64,000 bases of DNA from Paenisporosarcina sp049671445 (GCF_049671445.1 NZ_JBATUX010000023.1:1-64000), one strand, 5' to 3'; positions 25,516 through 34,381 are shown, numbered from the stretch's first letter. A program made the numbers and translations. Notes: a model not told the origin generated them from the letters alone.

Positions 25516-25740
25516 TTATGTGAATACTTTATAATTTTTATGTGATACTACTGTTAAGTTTGAAGCGGCACCAATTTTTTTGGCATCTTCTTGAGAAATT
25601 TCAACAATACAAGAATTTTCAAGTATTTTGAAAATCGTACCTTCAACTTCTACATCACGACGGACAAATGAGATTTTTTCTCTAATTCTGCGAGCTTGTA
25701 CAAATTCTGACACTATTTTTTCGTGTTTTTGAAACGTCAA
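25516..25740 (-). CDS. DUF2187 family protein (YkvS-like)
   Basis: A 74-residue protein resembling the small Bacillus DUF2187/YkvS family: a basic helical N-terminus (FVQARRIREKISFVRRD) followed by a small beta domain (VEGTIFKILENSCIVEIS) ending in VVSHKNYKVF. It may bind RNA or protein like a KOW-type barrel, but this is inference. The gene is a single minus-strand unit. The ATG at 25740 is not preceded by a strong ribosome binding site. Confidence 0.75.
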   Translation of the reverse strand: MTFQKHEKIVSEFVQARRIREKISFVRRDVEVEGTIFKILENSCIVEISQEDAKKIGAASNLTVVSHKNYKVFT

Positions 25741-25954
25741 TTGAATTCCCCATTTCTATACTACTTTTTTCAATTAAAATGCGTAATGCTCAAAAAGGAA
25801 CACTCTAAATTCTCTTGAAAAATTTGTCGTATTATGAAGTTATTATTTTTTTATTATAACATAGTTTTCTGTTTTAATCTATCACACCCGATTACTTGGT
25901 ATACTTAGGAAACAATAAAGAGTGGAAAAAACTCTTATATAAAGGGAGAGCATA

Positions 25955-27400
25955 ATGACAAACACAAATTTTAAAGATTTCGGCATCTCATACGACATTC
26001 TTCGCGCATTAAAAGGATTAGGATTTATTTCAGCTACAGAAGTTCAAGAGAAAGTTATTCCAATAGCCCTAACGAAAAGAGATATTTCTGTTAAGTCTCA
26101 AACAGGGAGCGGTAAAACAGCTGCATTTGGTATTCCGATTTGCGAACTTGTTGACTGGGATGAAAACAAACCACAAGCTTTGGTATTAACACCAACTCGA
26201 GAATTAGCGATGCAAGTATCGCAAGACATCATGAGTTTTGGCCGTTTTAAACGAATTAAGGCAACTGCTATTTACGGAAAACAACCATTCGCGTTTCAAA
26301 GTTCAGAGTTAAAACAAAAATCACATGTTGTTGTTGGCACCCCCGGACGTGTAATGGACCATATAGAGCGAAGCACACTAGATTTAAGTAAAGTTGAAAT
26401 TTTAGTAATTGATGAAGCAGATGAAATGTTGAGCATGGGCTTTATCGAACTAGTTGAGTCTATTATTAGCCATTTACCTAAAAAGCGTTTAACGATGCTG
26501 TTTTCTGCGACACTTCCAAAAGATGTAGAAAAGCTTTGTCATAAGTATATGGATAATCCTTTGGACATCGAAATCGAAAAAACGGAGAGCGTAAATCAAC
26601 AGATTGAACACTCCGTATATGTTGTGAAAGAAGCAGAGAAATATGCATTACTAAAAGACATTACGATCGTTGAAAATCCAGATAGTTGTATCATTTTTTG
26701 CCGGACGAAAGATAATGTCGACAAACTGGTCGACTTATTAGATGACGAAGGCTATACAGTGGACAAAATCCACGGAGGAATGGAACAAGACGAGCGATTT
26801 AACGTGATGAATGATTTTAAACGCGGTGATTTCCGTTATTTAGTTGCTACAGATGTTGCTGCTCGAGGAATTGATATTGACCGTATTTCTCATGTAATCA
26901 ATTATGATATGCCGCTTGAAAAAGAAAGTTATGTTCACCGTACAGGTCGAACAGGAAGAGCAGGAGAATTAGGGAAAGCGATTACTCTTGTAACTCCTTA
27001 TGAAGACAAATTCCTTGCTGCTGTTGAAAAATATATTGGGTTTAATATTGACCAAAAAGATGCTCCATCAAAACAAGATGTAGTGCTAGCTAAAGCTGCA
27101 TTTAAAGAAAAAATGACAGTACAACCTGAAATTAAAGTTGATAAAAATGAGCAATTAAACGAAAACATCACGAAATTATACTTTAACGGTGGTAAGAAGA
27201 AGAAAATCCGTGCTGTGGATTTTGTGGGAACCATTGCTAAATTAAGTGGAGTAACTGCTCAAGATATTGGAATTATTAAGATTCAAGACAATGTATCTTA
27301 CGTGGAAATTTTAAATGGTAAAGGTGCAATCGTGCTAAAACAAATGAGAGACACAACCATTAAAGGGAAATTACTTAAAGTTCACATTGCAAACAAATAA
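25955..27400 (+). CDS. dbpA: DEAD-box ATP-dependent RNA helicase DbpA
   Basis: A 481-residue RNA helicase. The helicase core shows the Q motif (FGISYDILRALKGLGF), motif I SQTGSGKTA (about 49-57), PTRELA, TPGRVMDH, DEAD (about 153-156), SAT, and the second domain with ARGIDI and HRTGRTGR. The C-terminal ~75 residues (KLYFNGGKKKKIRAVDFVG...) are the DbpA RNA-binding domain that targets hairpin 92 of 23S rRNA, as in B. subtilis YxiN/DbpA. Role: assembly of the large ribosomal subunit. ATG 25955 follows AAAGGGAG. A terminator follows the stop. Confidence 0.93.
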   Translation: MTNTNFKDFGISYDILRALKGLGFISATEVQEKVIPIALTKRDISVKSQTGSGKTAAFGIPICELVDWDENKPQALVLTPTRELAMQVSQDIMSFGRFKRIKATAIYGKQPFAFQSSELKQKSHVVVGTPGRVMDHIERSTLDLSKVEILVIDEADEMLSMGFIELVESIISHLPKKRLTMLFSATLPKDVEKLCHKYMDNPLDIEIEKTESVNQQIEHSVYVVKEAEKYALLKDITIVENPDSCIIFCRTKDNVDKLVDLLDDEGYTVDKIHGGMEQDERFNVMNDFKRGDFRYLVATDVAARGIDIDRISHVINYDMPLEKESYVHRTGRTGRAGELGKAITLVTPYEDKFLAAVEKYIGFNIDQKDAPSKQDVVLAKAAFKEKMTVQPEIKVDKNEQLNENITKLYFNGGKKKKIRAVDFVGTIAKLSGVTAQDIGIIKIQDNVSYVEILNGKGAIVLKQMRDTTIKGKLLKVHIANK

Positions 27401-27432
27401 TATTATTATGTAAACTAAAGATTATCTCAGAT

Positions 27433-27468
27433 AAAAACGCAGTCGCTATTAAAGCAACTGCGTTTTTA
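27433..27468. terminator. Bidirectional intrinsic terminator between dbpA and the lipid kinase gene
   Basis: AAAAACGCAGT (27433-27443) and ACTGCGTTTTT (27457-27467) pair perfectly; the second arm touches the stop codon of the minus-strand gene. Confidence 0.85.
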
Positions 27469-28365
27469 GTCATTTTCTAAAGGGACTAAAAATTGAACGG
27501 TTTGTGGTTTTATCTTTATTTCAATGGGAGTTTGTAAATAGATTTCTCCATCAGTATCTACATTTTTCGGTTCATCTGTGCGAATAATAATATGTTTTCC
27601 CGTGTAATGAGTTACATTCATCAAGTCATCAGGAACAACATCTGGTTGAGCTAATGAAAACCATTCACGAATGGCTAACATCGTGGAAGATTGGATTAAT
27701 AAAACATCCAAAACTCCATCACTCGGATCGATATTATCGAGAGGGAAGCGATGCGTACCAATTGATTTCCCATTCATAACAAGTATCATAACCGCTTGTT
27801 CATTATAGGTTATACCATCAATTTCAAGATAAATCGGAAATGGTTCGCTTTGTTTAAATGTCTGGAAAGCACTCATAAAATAGCTTAACTTCCCGTATTT
27901 CCCTTTTAAATCAGGATTAATATTTTCGGAAGCCTCTGTTATTAAGCCTATGCCAGCAAAGTTCATAAATAAACTTTCGTTAATTTGTGCAATATCTATT
28001 TCCTTAACGATACCATTGGCAATTTGATCAGCTGCTTCTTTCAATGAAAGCGGGATGCCTAATGTTCTAGCGAAATCATTACAAGTACCACCAGGAAGTA
28101 AACCTATAATTGGGAATTTATCTACATTTTCTAATACTTGGACTGCAGTATGCAACGTGCCGTCGCCACCCATTAAAAATAAGACATCCGCATATGAAGC
28201 CTTAACACACGCTTCTTTAAATTCTTCGGCCGAGAACGTTTGAACAATCGTTAATTGATGACAATGCGTTGCTATTACAGGAACAACTAAAGCTAATGTC
28301 TGTTCTGCAGTTGCTTGACCGGCTTGTCCATTAAATAACAGGACGCCATGTTTGAATCTTGGCAC
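27466..28365 (-). CDS. Diacylglycerol kinase family lipid kinase
   Basis: A 299-residue DAGK-catalytic-domain protein (YegS/DgkB/YtlR family). Motifs: LLFNGQAGQ (about 9-17), LFLMGGDGTLHTAV with the GGDGT ATP-binding motif (about 63-76), and LPGGTCNDFARTLGIPL (about 95-111). The C-terminal domain has VDTDGEI, usual for the family. It phosphorylates diacylglycerol, sphingoid or related lipid alcohols; the substrate is not defined by sequence. It is a single minus-strand gene converging on dbpA. ATG 28365 has AAGGTG upstream. Confidence 0.88.
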   Translation of the reverse strand: MPRFKHGVLLFNGQAGQATAEQTLALVVPVIATHCHQLTIVQTFSAEEFKEACVKASYADVLFLMGGDGTLHTAVQVLENVDKFPIIGLLPGGTCNDFARTLGIPLSLKEAADQIANGIVKEIDIAQINESLFMNFAGIGLITEASENINPDLKGKYGKLSYFMSAFQTFKQSEPFPIYLEIDGITYNEQAVMILVMNGKSIGTHRFPLDNIDPSDGVLDVLLIQSSTMLAIREWFSLAQPDVVPDDLMNVTHYTGKHIIIRTDEPKNVDTDGEIYLQTPIEIKIKPQTVQFLVPLEND

Positions 28366-28633
28366 ATTTTCACCTTCTTATTTTGATTTAAATCTCTTAA
28401 TTTCACTATAGCATAGAAAAGAATAGACAGAGGATTAATAACGGTTAGCCTGCAATAATTCCGCTTTATGAATTACTTTGTCAATGGTAAACTTACAAAC
28501 CATCAAGTCGAATACGAAAAATTAGTAATCGGACAAATAGCATCACAAAAAAGCCTCTGTTATACTCATAAGTATGTTTTAAATCGGTGTCTTTAATAAG
28601 ATAGCGATTTTTTTGTTGAAAAGGAGTTTTAAG

Positions 28634-30799
28634 ATGACCGATTTTTTTGAAAGACAGGCGAATCAACATAATGTTCGTTTGAATAAAGTACAACAAAAAG
28701 CGGTTCTCCAAACGGAGGGACCACTGCTATTATTAGCCTGTCCTGGCTCTGGAAAAACGACCACACTAATTATGAGGATTGGCTATTTAATAGAAGAAAT
28801 AGGGGTACCACCTAAACGAATAAAAGCAATTACATTTAGCCGTGCTTCGGCGAATGATATGAAAGCACGTTACGAACAATTCTTTCCATCATTAGGACAA
28901 GTTGATTTTTCGACGATTCATAGTCTAGCGTTTTCAATCGCATCCCGCTACTTGAAGAGTCAAGGTATTGCTTTCACTATGATTGAAGGAACACCAAATT
29001 CGAATATCCCAATGAAATCGCAAATTTTAAAAGATCTATATAAACAAGCTTTGAAAGAAGATTGCTCTGATGATCAATTGCAAGAGATGATGCACTTCAT
29101 TAGTTTTATCAAAAACTATATGGTTCCCCAGTCGGAATGGGGTCAAGAAACCTTACCAAATAAGGAAGCTGTCAAAATTGCCATCCAGTATGAAGCCGTA
29201 AAATCGCAAAATCCTTCTCATTTATGGCTTGACTTTGACGATTTGCTTGTACTAGCATATGAAGCTCTATCGACCGATAAAGCCATTCATGCTGCTTTTA
29301 CTAGTTTGTATGACTATGTGTTAACGGATGAGAGCCAAGATACATCGCGACTTCAACATGCTATTGTCGAACAACTGGTGTCATCTCACCAAAATTTATG
29401 TGTGGTTGCGGATGATGATCAAACGATTTATTCATGGAGAGCTGCAGACCCATCATATTTGCTCGATTTTAAAGAAACGTATCCGCATGCAAAAATATTG
29501 AAGATGGAACAAAATTATCGTTCGTCACCCAATATAGTTAAGGTTGCAAATGAATTAATTAAGCGAAATTCAAAACGTTATAAAAAAGAAATGTTTACAG
29601 AAAATAGGTCGAGTAAAGATATTGAATTAAAACAATTACATGATGACCAAGCTCAAATGAGGTATGTCATCTATGGCCTTCTAGATCTTAAAGACACAGG
29701 AAGTGCGGCAATTTTATTTCGCAATAATGCAAGTGCCATTCTCTATATCAGTGAACTTGAACGCAGGGGTATTCCATTTTACATGAAGGATGTCGATCAA
29801 CGATTCTTTACACACTGGGTAGTTGAAGATATCTTGAATTTCATGCGGCTAAGTTTTAATTTAGAACGGAAAGATATTTTCTTGAAGATTGCACGCAAAT
29901 TCAATCTGTATTTATCAAATGATCAAATTCGGAAATTTGAACGAATCGTAGAAGAAGGGGATGTCTTTCAACTACTCTCTAGACATGTCCAATTAAAGGA
30001 TTATCAAGTCCAATCATTGCTGTCCTATTCAAAAGTATATAAACAAATGAAAGAATCACGACCTAAGACAGTCATTAAACTAATAAGGGAACAACTTGGA
30101 TTTGAACAAGTGTTACAAAAACGAGCAGAAAAATTCGGATTCCGAATCGAAGTATTGTTGGACATCTTGAACACACTCGAACAAATTGCTGAGCCTTATA
30201 CTACTATGGAAGCATTTGCAAAACGATTAAAAGAATTAGATACGCTCACACAAAAAGCCAAAAAAATTAAAGATCCACAAGCTGTGACACTCTCTACGTT
30301 CCACAGTGCGAAGGGTTTAGAGTTTGATCATGTATATATGATTGATTGTCATAATGGAACTATACCTTCTGACGAAGATTCTCGTGATGCAGAAAAGCTT
30401 GAAGAAGCAAGGCGATTATTTTACGTAGGCATGACAAGAGCTAGACATCATCTGGAATTGTTAACTTATGTCGAAAAAGATGGCAAAGAAAAAACTGAAT
30501 CCCGATTTGTAAGTGAAGTGAGAAGTATTCTGTTGAAAAATAAAAAACAACAAGAATTAGCCATTTATCAAAAAGAGCATGCGAATCCAAATACCATATA
30601 TGAAGTGAGTGAACTTATTGCTGGTTTAGCGATTATTCATACAAAGTTTGGTGAAGGGCATATCGTTCGTTTTAAAAGTGATCGTGTCATCCTTCAATTT
30701 GAAGACATTCAAAAAGAACTTTCCATTCAAATGATTATTGATAAAGGCTTATTAGCTAAAAATATTCAACTTTCAGTGAAGCAGCCGATTGTTAAGTGA
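28634..30799 (+). CDS. UvrD/Rep-family ATP-dependent DNA helicase
   Basis: A 721-residue superfamily 1 helicase, similar in size to B. subtilis YjcD. Motifs: LNKVQQKAV (Q motif), ACPGSGKTTTLI (Walker A, about 34-45), TFSRASANDMKAR (Ia), DESQDTS (II, Walker B), VVADDDQTIYSWRAA (III), MEQNYRSS (IV), STFHSAKGLEFDHVY (V), and LFYVGMTRARHHLEL (VI). All are intact. ATG 28634 is preferred because AAAAGGAG lies nine bases before it; the TTG at 28613 would put the gene start before that site. Role: DNA repair or replication restart, probably cytoplasmic. It is followed 65 bases later by an unrecognised gene. Confidence 0.9.
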   Translation: MTDFFERQANQHNVRLNKVQQKAVLQTEGPLLLLACPGSGKTTTLIMRIGYLIEEIGVPPKRIKAITFSRASANDMKARYEQFFPSLGQVDFSTIHSLAFSIASRYLKSQGIAFTMIEGTPNSNIPMKSQILKDLYKQALKEDCSDDQLQEMMHFISFIKNYMVPQSEWGQETLPNKEAVKIAIQYEAVKSQNPSHLWLDFDDLLVLAYEALSTDKAIHAAFTSLYDYVLTDESQDTSRLQHAIVEQLVSSHQNLCVVADDDQTIYSWRAADPSYLLDFKETYPHAKILKMEQNYRSSPNIVKVANELIKRNSKRYKKEMFTENRSSKDIELKQLHDDQAQMRYVIYGLLDLKDTGSAAILFRNNASAILYISELERRGIPFYMKDVDQRFFTHWVVEDILNFMRLSFNLERKDIFLKIARKFNLYLSNDQIRKFERIVEEGDVFQLLSRHVQLKDYQVQSLLSYSKVYKQMKESRPKTVIKLIREQLGFEQVLQKRAEKFGFRIEVLLDILNTLEQIAEPYTTMEAFAKRLKELDTLTQKAKKIKDPQAVTLSTFHSAKGLEFDHVYMIDCHNGTIPSDEDSRDAEKLEEARRLFYVGMTRARHHLELLTYVEKDGKEKTESRFVSEVRSILLKNKKQQELAIYQKEHANPNTIYEVSELIAGLAIIHTKFGEGHIVRFKSDRVILQFEDIQKELSIQMIIDKGLLAKNIQLSVKQPIVK

Positions 30800-30864
30800 T
30801 TGTTACACGAACGTCATGAACTATTGGTAGTATTGGTAGGAATCTAAAGAGGTTGGTGAAATAA

Positions 30865-31788
30865 ATGAGCAAAAGAATTAACTTAAGTCAAGGTAAACTC
30901 CAAAAATGGGAAGAATCATTTATTCCTGAAAAAGATATATTTTTCCTACGTGAACAAGATCATCACTTATTAAAAGAATTTGGAAATAATTGTTTATTAT
31001 TCTCGAAGGAAGAATTTTCGAATCATCCTACTTATGCGGCTATTTCATATGCGAGTAGCTATACCTATTGGACGTTAACAGAGGATATTACAACAGTTGT
31101 GGTATTACCTCATCGTGTATTTCCTTCTTTGAAAGAATCAGTAAAAAAAGCGGTGTTAACCATTCAACAAGAAGTAGGTAGGGGTCTAATTTTTGAAAGC
31201 CGCTATTTCGATGGAATCCTTAGAGAACCAGCCAAATCTTTGCTTGCACCATATGAATTTGTCTCTGATAATCAACAATATATAGCTATTCAAAAAGAAG
31301 TTTGGAATCAACTCCCAAAATCGTTGAAGTCAGATTTATTAAATCGAATTGCGTATGACTATGATTCGCCTGGAATTTTTGATCCTTATGTTCCTACGGA
31401 AAGTATGACAAGTACATATGTTAATACGTATCCAAATGAACACGGTCCCAACTGTTTATCTTCAACCTTATTTGTTGCAGCTTCAATTTCTTCAGGTACG
31501 TTACTGGATTGGATTATTAAAGAATGGGTTCATCCAACAACGTTTATGAATGGGCTTAAGCAACTGGGGTATAAAGAATCGCCTCTTTCAGAAGATGCTA
31601 TGTTTCCCCATGACATTTTAGTTTGGAGAGACAAACAAGACCGAATTGTGCATGCGAGTTTTCATATTGATAAACATTATTTCTTTAATAAAAATGGTCA
31701 AACATTCTTCAATCCGTGGAAAACTGTTCATATGAGAGAACTAGAAGAAGAGTGGGGTAAGCACTCTGTGAAAGTGTATCGTAAATAA
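30865..31788 (+). CDS. Unrecognised protein, possible papain/NlpC-like fold
   Basis: A 307-residue soluble protein without signal peptide. I do not recognise the family. The C-terminal half contains PNEHGPNCLSSTLFVA with Cys about residue 197 at the start of a helix, and later RIVHASFHIDKHYFFNKNGQ with His 263 and 267 followed by FFNPW. A buried helix beginning with Cys and a beta-strand His are the arrangement of NlpC/P60 and related cysteine peptidases or amidases, but this is inferred by eye. The N-terminal half is a mixed domain of unknown role. It lies downstream of a helicase gene and has its own ribosome binding site (AGAGGTTGGTG) and terminator. Confidence 0.6.
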   Translation: MSKRINLSQGKLQKWEESFIPEKDIFFLREQDHHLLKEFGNNCLLFSKEEFSNHPTYAAISYASSYTYWTLTEDITTVVVLPHRVFPSLKESVKKAVLTIQQEVGRGLIFESRYFDGILREPAKSLLAPYEFVSDNQQYIAIQKEVWNQLPKSLKSDLLNRIAYDYDSPGIFDPYVPTESMTSTYVNTYPNEHGPNCLSSTLFVAASISSGTLLDWIIKEWVHPTTFMNGLKQLGYKESPLSEDAMFPHDILVWRDKQDRIVHASFHIDKHYFFNKNGQTFFNPWKTVHMRELEEEWGKHSVKVYRK

Positions 31789-31860
31789 GGTTAACAAAAT
31801 AAGGTGTTGTTAAAACTTGTTATATTCTCTAAACTGAATATAATTACGCATAAAAATTTT

Positions 31861-31886
31861 AGCGTCGCTTAATAGCGATGCTTTTC
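31861..31886 (+). terminator. Intrinsic terminator
   Basis: AGCGTCGC (31861-31868) and GCGATGCT (31875-31882) pair with one G-T, followed by TTTTC. It separates the unrecognised gene from coaW. Confidence 0.65.
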
Positions 31887-31908
31887 ATGTGTTCAAAGGA
31901 GAATATAC

Positions 31909-32739
31909 ATGGTACAAGCAATAGGAATAGATGTAGGCGGCACTTTAACTAAAGTGGCTTTCTTTGATCAAAATCATCAACTAAATTTATTGCATTTTCC
32001 ATCCTCAGATCTTCATATAGTGAGTGAATGGATTACCTCATATAAAGAAGATATTCAAATCGGCTTAACAGGTGGCCGTGCAGAACAGTTAAAAACATTT
32101 TTGCGTTCTCATGAAAATCTTCATTACTTAGTTGAATTTGATGCAACAATTGCAGGGGTAAACTACCAATTAAAAAAAGATAACCATCAATTTACTGAAG
32201 CAGTGATTACGAATATTGGGACAGGTACATCCATTCATTCGCTAAAAGGGTCAGAACATGAACGAATTGCTGGTACCGGTATCGGAGGAGGCACTTTACT
32301 TGGAATGTCAGCACTCATGACGGGAATCCATCAATTCGATGAAATTGTTAAGTTTTCTGCTGCTGGCAGCCGATCTGAAGTGGATATGCTGGTAAGTGAT
32401 ATTTATTTTGGCAATAAAACTCCGATAGATGGAGGGTTAACTGCAAGTAATTTTGGGGATGCAGGACTGAGACCATTATTGGAACGATCGAAAGAAGATG
32501 TTTTAGCAACGGTTCAAGGTTTAGTTGGAGAAGTTATTTCCACGCTAAGTATACAATGTGCTTTTGCTGAAGAGGTAGAACATATTGTTTATATAGGCTC
32601 GACTTTAGCCCACAATGAACCGCTTCAAAAAATCATTGGAAATTACACGAAGCGTAAAAATCGAACTCCAGTATTTCTCAGGGATAATGGCTACAGCGGT
32701 GCAATTGGCGCTCTTTTAAGCAAAATTGATGGAAAATAA
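31909..32739 (+). CDS. coaW: Type II pantothenate kinase
   Basis: A 276-residue protein of the type II pantothenate kinase family known from Staphylococcus aureus CoaW, which phosphorylates pantothenate in the first step of coenzyme A synthesis and is not inhibited by CoA. The actin-like ATPase motifs are present: IGIDVGGTLTKVAFF (about 5-19), NIGTGTSIH (about 103-111), GTGIGGGTLLGM (about 122-133), and the second-domain YIGSTLAHNEPLQ. Length fits CoaW. ATG 31909 follows AAAGGAG. B. subtilis uses CoaA and CoaX, so this may be the main or an extra enzyme here. Confidence 0.88.
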   Translation: MVQAIGIDVGGTLTKVAFFDQNHQLNLLHFPSSDLHIVSEWITSYKEDIQIGLTGGRAEQLKTFLRSHENLHYLVEFDATIAGVNYQLKKDNHQFTEAVITNIGTGTSIHSLKGSEHERIAGTGIGGGTLLGMSALMTGIHQFDEIVKFSAAGSRSEVDMLVSDIYFGNKTPIDGGLTASNFGDAGLRPLLERSKEDVLATVQGLVGEVISTLSIQCAFAEEVEHIVYIGSTLAHNEPLQKIIGNYTKRKNRTPVFLRDNGYSGAIGALLSKIDGK

Positions 32740-32784
32740 TTCATTATCAAATTCCATTTTTCTAAAAATTCACCAACTTTTCAT

Positions 32785-32813
32785 TTGCAATTAACGGAAA
32801 TCCATGTTACATT
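32785..32813 (+). promoter_or_regulatory. Likely sigma-A promoter of the first cold shock gene
   Basis: TTGCAA (32785-32790), 17-base spacer, TACATT (32808-32813). The implied start of transcription near 32820 leaves a leader of about 110 bases before the cold shock gene, as is usual for csp mRNAs. Confidence 0.5.
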
Positions 32814-32897
32814 AATAGAGGATTATTTTTGTTCGGATATGAGTAAGACTTGTAAGAGATTTTATCTCCACGATTTGAGCAAGGATAGTAACACAAT

Positions 32898-32913
32898 GTG
32901 TACAATTGTACAC
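32898..32913. promoter_or_regulatory. Perfect palindrome next to the cold shock gene ribosome binding site
   Basis: GTGTACAATTGTACAC is a perfect 16-base palindrome directly before the ribosome binding site GAGGAGG (32914-32920). It may act in RNA folding within the csp leader or as a protein-binding site. Confidence 0.5.
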
Positions 32914-32930
32914 GAGGAGGATATACACAT

Positions 32931-33131
32931 ATGGAACAAGGTAAAGTGAAATGGTTTAACTCAGAAAAAGGTTTTGGATTTATCGAACGTGACGGCGGAG
33001 ACGATGTATTCGTACATTTCAGCGCTATTCAAAGCGAAGGTTTCAAATCTCTTGACGAAGGTCAAGAAGTTACTTTTGAAATTGAGCAAGGCCAACGCGG
33101 TCTTCAAGCTACTAACGTAAACAAAGCTTAA
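32931..33131 (+). CDS. Cold shock protein (CspA/CspB family)
   Basis: A 66-residue single-stranded nucleic acid chaperone. RNP1 KGFGFIE (about 15-21) and RNP2 VFVHF (about 28-32) are intact, in the usual five-stranded OB fold. It starts MEQGKVKWFNSEKGFGFIE and ends TNVNKA. ATG 32931 follows GAGGAGG. It has a long leader with a palindrome, and a strong terminator after the stop, so it is a one-gene unit likely controlled at mRNA level. A second csp gene lies at 34740-34946 on the other strand. Confidence 0.95.
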   Translation: MEQGKVKWFNSEKGFGFIERDGGDDVFVHFSAIQSEGFKSLDEGQEVTFEIEQGQRGLQATNVNKA

Positions 33132-33149
33132 TTTTAAAAACTAACCTAT

Positions 33150-33182
33150 AAACAGACTCTCCTCGGAGAGTCTGTTTTTTTT
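33150..33182 (+). terminator. Intrinsic terminator of the cold shock gene
   Basis: AAACAGACTCTCC pairs with GGAGAGTCTGTTT around a two-base loop, followed by a long T-run (33171-33183). Confidence 0.92.
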
Positions 33183-33189
33183 TGTAAGC

Positions 33190-33232
33190 AAAAAAGGACT
33201 CACGAGCAATGTGCTCATGAATCCTTTTTTCT
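33190..33232 (-). terminator. Terminator of the ypdP-ypeP unit, overlapping the stop codon
   Basis: AAAAAAGGA...GAGCA (33190-33208) pairs with TGCTC...TCCTTTTTT (33212-33230) with small mismatches. The stop codon of the RNase H-like gene (33215-33217) lies in the hairpin arm. Confidence 0.8.
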
Positions 33233-33610
33233 AATGATGGCTTGACGCGCTAATTGATCAGCAGTCAGATTGGATTTAGAAGGAATCCATTTAATAAAGA
33301 AGAAATCAAACGTATCGGCAATCTCTAAAGCTTGATCTAGCCATTCTTTATATACTGGACTCTTAACAAAACGTTTTTCAACTGCCGTAACCACGACCTG
33401 TGAATCCGATCTCACAGAAATAAACTCTTTAGACAGTTTTTGCGCTTCCTCAAGACCGCGTAATAATGCAATAAATTCAGTCGTATGATTATCGTAAGTA
33501 CCTACATACTTTGAAAACCTTAGCTGATGACCCTCACCTTTAATGAATATCCCTACACCACTAGGTCCAGGATTTCCAGCACTTGCTCCATCAATATACA
33601 CTTCAAGCAT
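33215..33610 (-). CDS. ypeP: RNase H-like family protein (YpeP)
   Basis: A 131-residue RNase HI-fold protein. It opens with LEVYIDGASAGNPGPSGVG, which carries the first catalytic aspartate, followed by the glutamate in TTEFIALLRGL (about residue 45), the aspartate in SVRSDSQVVV (about 69), and the last in LTADQLARQA (about 119), so the DEDD set is complete. It resembles B. subtilis YpeP and plant-type RNase H. Its role is probably removal of RNA from RNA-DNA hybrids, but activity is not certain. It lies 12 bases downstream of the transporter gene in the same minus-strand operon. Confidence 0.88.
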   Translation of the reverse strand: MLEVYIDGASAGNPGPSGVGIFIKGEGHQLRFSKYVGTYDNHTTEFIALLRGLEEAQKLSKEFISVRSDSQVVVTAVEKRFVKSPVYKEWLDQALEIADTFDFFFIKWIPSKSNLTADQLARQAIIRKKDS

Positions 33611-33622
33611 ACATTCAACTCC

Positions 33623-34306
33623 TTATTTTTCATCCATTGGTGTGATACGTTTTGCCATATATCCAAATGGAGTACCAACAATTGACACAAGGAATTTCAA
33701 GACATAAGTAGAAATAAATATACTAATCCAAATATCTACTGGGTACACACCTATAAATGCAATAGATGTGAAAATGAGCGTATCAAGTAACTGACTTAGC
33801 ATCGTTGACCCATTATTACGAATCCAAAACGCACCGTCAGATGGGAATAATTTTCGTAAGAAACTAAATATTAGTACATCTGTATATTGACTAATGATAT
33901 ATGCAATCATGCTACCAAGCGCGATTCGTGGAATTAATCCGAAAATTGTCGCTAACGATTGTTGTGCAAAATCATCAGGAGCTGCTTCAAACAGTAGAAC
34001 AACTTGCATGATAATCATCATCATTATTAAAGACGAGAAACCTAACCACACAGCTTTTTTAGCTTCTTTTTTTCCGTACTTTTCATTTAAAATATCGGTA
34101 ACCAAGAAAATGCTTCCGTATACAGCGTTTCCAAGTGTAGCGGTCAAACCAAAAATCTCAATGAGTTTGACTACTTGAATATTTGCTAATACGGTTGCAA
34201 ATCCAACCCACACAAATAATCCTGTTCTTCCAAAAAATTTGTACATGATTAATACGAATATCATGTTCAAAATTGCAAATCCTAATCCGAGCACTTCATT
34301 AAACAT
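33623..34306 (-). CDS. ypdP: Queuosine precursor transporter (YhhQ/YpdP family)
   Basis: A 227-residue vitamin-uptake-type membrane protein of the YhhQ/QPTR family, which imports queuosine precursors (preQ0, preQ1). Six or so hydrophobic helices are seen with TDILNEKYGKKEAKKAVWLGF (about 70-90), the signature of the family. It starts at ATG 34306 with AGGAGG eight bases upstream. A preQ1-I riboswitch directly before the ribosome binding site supports the function independently of protein similarity. It is the first gene of an operon with the RNase H-like gene. Confidence 0.9.
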   Translation of the reverse strand: MFNEVLGLGFAILNMIFVLIMYKFFGRTGLFVWVGFATVLANIQVVKLIEIFGLTATLGNAVYGSIFLVTDILNEKYGKKEAKKAVWLGFSSLIMMMIIMQVVLLFEAAPDDFAQQSLATIFGLIPRIALGSMIAYIISQYTDVLIFSFLRKLFPSDGAFWIRNNGSTMLSQLLDTLIFTSIAFIGVYPVDIWISIFISTYVLKFLVSIVGTPFGYMAKRITPMDEK

Positions 34307-34318
34307 GTAATTCCTCCT

Positions 34319-34352
34319 GTAGTTTTGATAACGCGGGAGCTAGCGAACCGCA
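34319..34352 (-). promoter_or_regulatory. preQ1-I riboswitch
   Basis: On the minus strand: stem GCGG / CCGC with loop TTCGCTAGCT, then the A-rich tail GTTATCAAAACTA, next to AGGAGG. This follows the preQ1-I layout (small hairpin, C-containing loop binding preQ1, A-rich tail folding back as pseudoknot). The tail is immediately followed by the ribosome binding site, so ligand binding should hide it and lower translation, as in the Thermoanaerobacter tengcongensis example. Confidence 0.88.
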
Positions 34353-34381
34353 AATAAACAATGTTGTTTTCTAACTTGACA

